DNA of 64,000 bases from NCBI RefSeq assembly GCF_030296015.1, contig NZ_AP027368.1, positions 1,860,001-1,924,000 on the forward strand, given 5' to 3'. The notes under the pieces were generated by a model. That model was not told the DNA's origin. It saw nothing but the letters and a program-made list of their open reading frames with translations, and searched no databases. Position 1 is the stretch's first letter; each line of letters opens with the position of its first letter. The DNA is from Ferrimonas sp. YFM (GTDB taxonomy: Bacteria; Pseudomonadota; Gammaproteobacteria; Enterobacterales; Shewanellaceae). The position numbers and the translations under genes were made by a program. This document shows, piece by piece, positions 60,772-64,000 of the stretch.

Positions 60772-62363
60772 GGCGTCTCCAGCAGCTTACCCGGATTCAT
60801 TTGACCCTGAGGGTCGTAGTGGTCAAACAGGGCCTGGATGCCGGATCGGGTCAGCTCATCCTTCTCCACGTGCAGATAGGGGCGGTGGTCCTCGCCGACA
60901 CCGTGCTGATGGCTGATGGTGCCGCCTCCTTCCACGACGGCACGGCTGGCGGCGTCCTTGAACTTGCGCCACTGTTCCAGGCTGGCGTCGAAGTGCTCCT
61001 TCGCGGGGAAGACATAGGTGGTGTAGAGGCTGCACCCCTGCTTATACACATGGCTAAGATGGGTGTAGCAGAGCAGGGGCGTGTCACCGGCCACCGCCTT
61101 GAGGCTAAGCTCCATCTGCTGTTGCAGCGTTTCGATGCGGTCCCAATTGGCGGCGGTTTCGAAGGTGTCCACCAGATAGCCGTGCTCCCACAGGCTTTGC
61201 CTCAGGTAGGGGGCGCTGTAGCGGTTCTCTTTCCAGTGGCGGCCAAGGCCCTTGAGTGCCAGCCTGCCACCGTATTCGTGCAGGATGCGGCGTATGGCCC
61301 GGGTGCTGTGGCGTACCTGTGGCCTGTCACCGGTGACGCCCCAGGTGAGCATGGCGGGCTTGTCGCCCACCTTGAGCAGCCGGAACAGCTTCATCAGGCG
61401 GCGGTGTTTCTCTGGAGAGAGCGCCAGCTGCAACTGGGTGTCGGTTTCGGTTGGATGGCTCAGTCGCATCATGCTGGCGGGGATGCTGGCCTGGGCGATG
61501 TCGCGTACCGCGTCCAGACCCCTTTCCCAGTTTGGGAAGAAGGAGACATAGAACTGCTCCTTCTGAGGCAGAGGTTGTACCCGCATATCTGCTTCACTGA
61601 TGACGCCGATGCGCCCTTCGGAGCCCAGAATGACCTCTCGCCAATCCGGCCCTGCGGAACTGGCGGGTATGGTGGGCAGCTTGATGTCGCCCTTGGGGGT
61701 ATGGACCAGGCCGCCGGCGAACAGCTGCTCGATGCGGCCATAGCGCAGGGACTGCTGGCCGGAACTGCGGCTGGCTATCCAGCCACCCAGGGTGGAGCAT
61801 TCAAAGGACTGAGGGAAGTGGCCCAGGGTGAAGCCGCGGGCATTGAGCTGAGCTTCAAGGTCCGGACCGCGCACGCCGGCTTCGAAGCGGGCCAACTGGC
61901 TGACGGAGTCGATGTGCAGCAGCCGGGTCATCCTCTCCATGGACAGGGTAATGACCGGGCGGTCTCCCTGCCTGGGGTTGATGTGACCGGCAACACTGGT
62001 GCCACCGCCATAGGGGATCACCACCCAGTTGTTCTCCATCGCCAAGGTCAGCAATGCTTGCAGATCGTCCCGGCTTTCGGGAAAGGCGACCGCATCGGGC
62101 GCGCAGCCCAGCTTACCCTGCTTGAACGCCAGCCAGTCGGCCAGGCTCTGGCCGCGGGAGTAACGGGCCCGGGTCTGGGCGTCGATGGAGTAGAGATCGT
62201 GAGCGGGGAGACGGCTGGCAGGCAGTGCCTGCGCTGTTTCTTCGAGAGTGGCTTCGCCCAGTGGGTTACCAGGACCAAGAAGTGAAGTGAGCACCGCTTT
62301 GGCGACGGCGGGTAAGGGGCGCTGTTTGTTTAAGTCTCCCCAACCATTCCATACCTTTTCCAT
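60768..62363 (-). CDS. FAD-binding oxidoreductase, alkyl-DHAP synthase-like
   Basis: A 531-residue PCMH-type flavoprotein. The FAD domain has VVIPYGGGTSVAGH and FPQSFECSTLGGWIASRSSGQQS, both close to alkyldihydroxyacetonephosphate synthase (AGPS), the enzyme that makes the ether bond of ether lipids from acyl-DHAP. Near the C terminus SHQHGVGEDH corresponds to the His-rich active-site loop of AGPS, with Gln in place of a middle His. Followed by GlpD-like and kinase genes, it may use DHAP produced by the operon. Ether-lipid synthesis is an inference; other 2-hydroxy-acid or polyol oxidation is possible. CAGGA precedes the ATG. Confidence 0.85.
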   Translation of the reverse strand: MEKVWNGWGDLNKQRPLPAVAKAVLTSLLGPGNPLGEATLEETAQALPASRLPAHDLYSIDAQTRARYSRGQSLADWLAFKQGKLGCAPDAVAFPESRDDLQALLTLAMENNWVVIPYGGGTSVAGHINPRQGDRPVITLSMERMTRLLHIDSVSQLARFEAGVRGPDLEAQLNARGFTLGHFPQSFECSTLGGWIASRSSGQQSLRYGRIEQLFAGGLVHTPKGDIKLPTIPASSAGPDWREVILGSEGRIGVISEADMRVQPLPQKEQFYVSFFPNWERGLDAVRDIAQASIPASMMRLSHPTETDTQLQLALSPEKHRRLMKLFRLLKVGDKPAMLTWGVTGDRPQVRHSTRAIRRILHEYGGRLALKGLGRHWKENRYSAPYLRQSLWEHGYLVDTFETAANWDRIETLQQQMELSLKAVAGDTPLLCYTHLSHVYKQGCSLYTTYVFPAKEHFDASLEQWRKFKDAASRAVVEGGGTISHQHGVGEDHRPYLHVEKDELTRSGIQALFDHYDPQGQMNPGKLLETP

Positions 62364-62498
62364 GAGACATCCTGTTCATGTTGTTAATTTTTTGTTTATC
62401 TCCTAAGAGTTACGGATTTTTGGGTTTTATACAAGTGTTTGAAATGCATTGATGAATGAACAGGAAGGTATGCTGGTCTACAGCGGTTTTCTCAGGGC

Positions 62499-62527
62499 AA
62501 AAAAAGGCCGGTGGGCAAGCCACCGGC
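62499..62527 (-). terminator. Strong intrinsic terminator upstream of the AGPS-like operon
   Basis: On the minus strand GCCGGTGG (62527-62520) pairs with CCACCGGC (62514-62507) over a CTTGC loop, followed by seven T bases (62505-62499). No protein gene lies upstream on this strand before the divergent efpL, so the terminator must end a leader RNA or an sRNA. Confidence 0.88.
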
Positions 62528-62655
62528 AGGGATCACTGAGTTGCTGCCCGGCCTCAAACGGAGTGGCGACAGCAAACCCCTGGGGGTTGTTGAAGGAGGC
62601 CGGTAACAACACTAGCCACACTAGCAAGCTGGACAGATGTCTGTCGTCATCAAAA
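62499..62655 (-). ncRNA. Structured leader RNA or sRNA, class not recognised
   Basis: Minus-strand RNA rich in pairings. CCGGCCTC (62603-62596) can pair perfectly with GAGGCCGG (62555-62548), enclosing an AACCCC/GGGGTT hairpin (62575-62588) and competing with GTTGTT/AACAAC (62610-62605 with 62591-62586). The upstream TTACCGGC (62606-62599) can instead pair with GCCGGTGG, the 5' arm of the terminator. That gives two exclusive states, terminator or antiterminator, the layout of a transcription attenuator ahead of the AGPS-like operon that starts 136 bases later. A nine-codon frame MTTDICPAC (62650-62621) exists but lacks a Shine-Dalgarno. I could not match any known riboswitch class. The 5' end is not defined; an independent sRNA is the alternative. 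Confidence 0.5.
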
Positions 62656-62821
62656 TTGGTGATTTTTTGTTCTTGGCTTGGTGGGAACTGTTGAGGTTAC
62701 AAGGTGATGCAAAAACTGCCGCTAAAACTGGCTGACGCCGGGTGTCGAGAGCGCAAAGCTTGCCTAATATTCCCTAGATGGTAATTTGCATCCAAAGCAC
62801 GTTAACTGAGACTGAGTAACA

Positions 62822-63397
62822 ATGCCAAAGGCTAGTGAAATCAAAAAGAACGCCGTTGTTGAGCACAACGGTAAAGTGTACTCCGTGAAGGACATCGCCA
62901 AGCTGACCCCCAGCGGTCGCGCGGGCAGCAGCCTGTACCGCATGCGCATGTACGATGTGGCCACCGGCGCTAAGCTGGACGAGAGCTTCAAAGCCGATGA
63001 GATCCTGAGCCTGGCGGATTTCAGCCGTCATCAGGTGAGCTTCTCCTACATCGACGGTGATGAGTACGTCTTCATGGACAATGAGGACTACACCCCCTTC
63101 AATTTCCGCAAGGAAAGCATTGAAGAGGAACTGCTGTACTTCACCGAGGACACTCAGGGCATTCAGGTACTGGCGGTAGAGGGCAACCCGGTAGCACTTG
63201 AGTTGCCTACCAGCGTTGACCTGGAAATCGTGGAAACTGACCCGTCCATTAAAGGCGCGTCCGCGACCTCTCGCACCAAGCCCGCCACCCTGACCACAGG
63301 TTTGGTTGTTCAGGTGCCTGAATACATCAGCACTGGCGACAAGATCAAAGTGAACACCGCTGAAGGCAAGTTCATGAGCCGTGCAGACGGAAAGTAA
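62822..63397 (+). CDS. efpL: Elongation factor P-like protein EfpL (YeiP)
   Basis: A 191-residue ribosome-associated factor, paralogue of EF-P, that relieves stalling on proline-rich and some other motifs. It aligns closely with E. coli Yei[45 protein letters not shown] and [17 protein letters not shown]. The loop tip [11 protein letters not shown] carries R33 at the position where EF-P has a modified Lys, the characteristic unmodified Arg of EfpL. Three OB-type domains are complete. Its stop codon begins a 15-base sequence repeated 162 bases downstream. Confidence 0.95.
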   Translation: MPKASEIKKNAVVEHNGKVYSVKDIAKLTPSGRAGSSLYRMRMYDVATGAKLDESFKADEILSLADFSRHQVSFSYIDGDEYVFMDNEDYTPFNFRKESIEEELLYFTEDTQGIQVLAVEGNPVALELPTSVDLEIVETDPSIKGASATSRTKPATLTTGLVVQVPEYISTGDKIKVNTAEGKFMSRADGK

Positions 63398-63415
63398 GCA
63401 TCTTGCGGAATCTAA

Positions 63416-63440
63416 GCCCGGCCGAGTGCCGGGCTTTTTT
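63416..63440 (+). terminator. Terminator of efpL
   Basis: GCCCGGC (63416-63422) and GCCGGGC (63428-63434) pair around CGAGT, followed by six T bases. It lies 18 bases after the efpL stop. Confidence 0.92.
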
Positions 63441-63457
63441 GTATCTCTGCCAAGTTA

Positions 63458-63472
63458 GTTAGACGGTCTAAC
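63458..63472. repeat. Perfect palindrome
   Basis: GTTAGAC-G-GTCTAAC is a perfect 15-base dyad just beyond the efpL terminator. It could be an operator or a recombination core. The arms fit the integron core consensus, but no attC-like structure surrounds them. Confidence 0.5.
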
Positions 63473-63623
63473 CGACTCTGCCACACCAATGTGACTTATC
63501 CACTTCTCTTCCGGGGCAATTCTCGCTAACTTAGTTCACTCTATAAATCAGCAAGATAAGCATCTTTCGGAGCACTTTAGTGTGCCGCCGATGGCGGAGC
63601 CTTGCTCCCTGCCAATGCACCTC

Positions 63624-63644
63624 GATTTAAATGTGTTTTAAATC
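63624..63644. repeat. A+T-rich inverted repeat
   Basis: GATTTAAA and TTTAAATC are perfect eight-base arms around TGTGT. No gene is adjacent. Its role, such as regulator binding or a remnant of a mobile-element end, is unknown. Confidence 0.5.
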
Positions 63645-63731
63645 AGTTGCATAGGTGTAAACGGTCGCTCACCATTCGAGCGGTATTTTAAAGTGAAGGT
63701 GACTGTGTGTATATACAGTGTTGCGAGCAAT

Positions 63732-63900
63732 CCGCCTTTCTACAAGCAAGATCCGCCTTTTACGCAAAATAGGCGGTGCGAACTAAGCGCGAAAAGACAG
63801 AATTACGTAGAAGTGATAGAAACTTGCCGAATTCGCACTGAACTGGTGCATGCATGATAGGCGGCAAGATTTTAATGAGTGATAGGCGGCGAGTCGCCGC
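63732..63900. repeat. Five AGGCGG boxes with symmetric orientation change
   Basis: CCGCCT occurs at 63732 and 63753 and its complement AGGCGG at 63771, 63859 and 63884. The first two share AAGGCGGAT (minus strand); the last two share GATAGGCGGC. The last box continues into the palindrome GCGGCGA-G-TCGCCGC (63886-63900). Clustered oriented boxes ahead of a reading frame suggest transposase or regulator binding sites at the end of a mobile element. No known consensus was matched. Confidence 0.5.
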
Positions 63901-63939
63901 ATAATAAGCTTTTATGCTTTAAGTCAGGATTGTTCGTGT

Positions 63940-64000
63940 ATGCCAAAAAAATTGAAAGATCATGTTGTGGAAGGCAACAATCTAGAACTTAAAAAAAGCA
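63940..64000 (+). CDS. Start of an unidentified gene, cut by the window edge
   Basis: An ATG at 63940 opens a frame that continues to the end of the window and begins MPKKLKDHVVEGNNLELKKS. The codon use is A-rich, unlike the core genes here. CAGGA lies about ten bases ahead. It would be the first gene of the putative island. Twenty residues are too few to name a family. Confidence 0.5.
   Translation, partial: MPKKLKDHVVEGNNLELKKS

Larger units (their letters stand above)
62364..62821. other. Intergenic region between the AGPS-like operon and efpL
   Basis: This 458-base divergent region has no protein gene of normal size. It contains the structured minus-strand RNA described separately, a TATAAA at 62431-62426 (minus) that could be a promoter for the AGPS-like operon downstream of the terminator, and the efpL promoter near 62760-62800. 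Confidence 0.5.
63395..63571. repeat. Direct repeat of the efpL 3' junction, candidate attachment site
   Basis: TAAGCATCTTGCGGA (63395-63409), which starts with the efpL stop codon, recurs as TAAGCATCTTTCGGA (63557-63571), with 14 of 15 bases identical. Short repeats at the 3' end of a conserved gene are typical of integration sites of genomic islands (for example SGI1 at trmE). The matching far end is outside the window, so this is a candidate only. Confidence 0.45.
63441..63939. other. Non-coding region, probable edge of a mobile island
   Basis: About 500 bases without a supported gene, visibly richer in A+T than the rest of the window, and dense in direct and inverted repeats that are listed separately. 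The composition shift begins right after the efpL terminator. TGTATATACA at about 63708-63717 is a further palindrome. No integrase or transposase gene is visible before the window ends. Confidence 0.5.

Noticed and set aside
62621-62650. Nine-codon frame MTTDICPAC as an attenuator leader peptide
   Set aside because: No Shine-Dalgarno and no run of a regulatory amino acid; the DNA there is better explained by a GACAGA/TCTGTC hairpin. Kept only as a note in the RNA entry.
63454-63480. Integron attC site suggested by GTTAGAC and GTCTAAC cores
   Set aside because: The two cores are one base apart rather than flanking a 50-140-base folded site, and no partner core occurs at a proper distance.
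63441-63490. Partial tRNA gene on the minus strand (GGCAGAGTCGGTTAGAC resembles a D arm)
   Set aside because: No acceptor stem, anticodon loop or T-arm GTTCGA sequence follows in either direction.

Overview
The window looks like chromosomal DNA of a marine or sediment gammaproteobacterium of the Alteromonadales, most likely close to Ferrimonas or Shewanella. The grounds are a GC-rich, densely packed genome, an outer-membrane multihaem cytochrome of the OmcA/MtrC family, a Dld-II type D-lactate dehydrogenase, the EF-P paralogue EfpL (YeiP), and many sensory and envelope proteins. The genus is inferred from gene content, not from a marker gene. No rRNA, tRNA or CRISPR array was seen.

Layout. 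1-9.1 kb: the tail of an unidentified gene; a membrane c-di-GMP enzyme with a haem-type sensor (DUF3365-PAS-GGDEF-EAL); two divergent POT-like MFS transporters around adenosine deaminase (add), which has a clear adenine-type purine riboswitch; a SprA-related putative metalloprotease; and an ArgO-like exporter. 9.3-16.4 kb: mostly small or unrecognised envelope and accessory genes (a 774-aa lipoprotein, a four-Cys miniprotein, a GNAT enzyme, an NTF2-like protein, a GFA-like zinc protein, a TonB_C-like lipoprotein) and an orphan asparagine-synthase-like amidotransferase. 16.5-23.6 kb: an M20 peptidase; an AI-2E / HlyD / DUF2955 / AI-2E cluster; and a short-chain dehydrogenase divergent from a MerR regulator, with a MerR-type 20-bp-spacer promoter between them.

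24.1-32.0 kb: a LysR regulator and a nine-haem OmcA/MtrC-like lipoprotein in a more A+T-rich patch, then a minus-strand run of PepSY protein, glutathione transferase and a phosphonate/selenate-type ABC importer with a fused double permease. 32.2-41.7 kb: recC-recB-recD-vanZ, tightly coupled. 41.6-48.9 kb: a chemotaxis receptor, then a five-gene operon coding a MacB-type ABC ATPase, three consecutive adaptor proteins and a MacB-type permease. 48.9-57.6 kb: a DUF3955 protein, a sensor/HAMP protein with no output domain, nhaA with an overlapping small secreted-protein gene, dld with a CRP-like site, modD, a histidine phosphatase and an outer-membrane barrel.

57.7-62.4 kb: a minus-strand operon of an alkyl-DHAP-synthase-like flavoprotein, a GlpD-like dehydrogenase and an FGGY kinase, which suggests glycerol-phosphate or ether-lipid chemistry. 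Its upstream region carries an unexplained structured RNA ending in a strong intrinsic terminator, with mutually exclusive pairings; it could be an attenuator/riboswitch or an sRNA. 62.8-64.0 kb: efpL, then A+T-richer DNA with a near-perfect repeat of the efpL 3' junction, palindromes, five AGGCGG boxes and a new reading frame running off the window. This looks like the edge of a mobile island.

The best candidates for something new are the structured leader at 62499-62655, the island edge after efpL, the three-adaptor ABC operon, and the AGPS/GlpD/FGGY operon.
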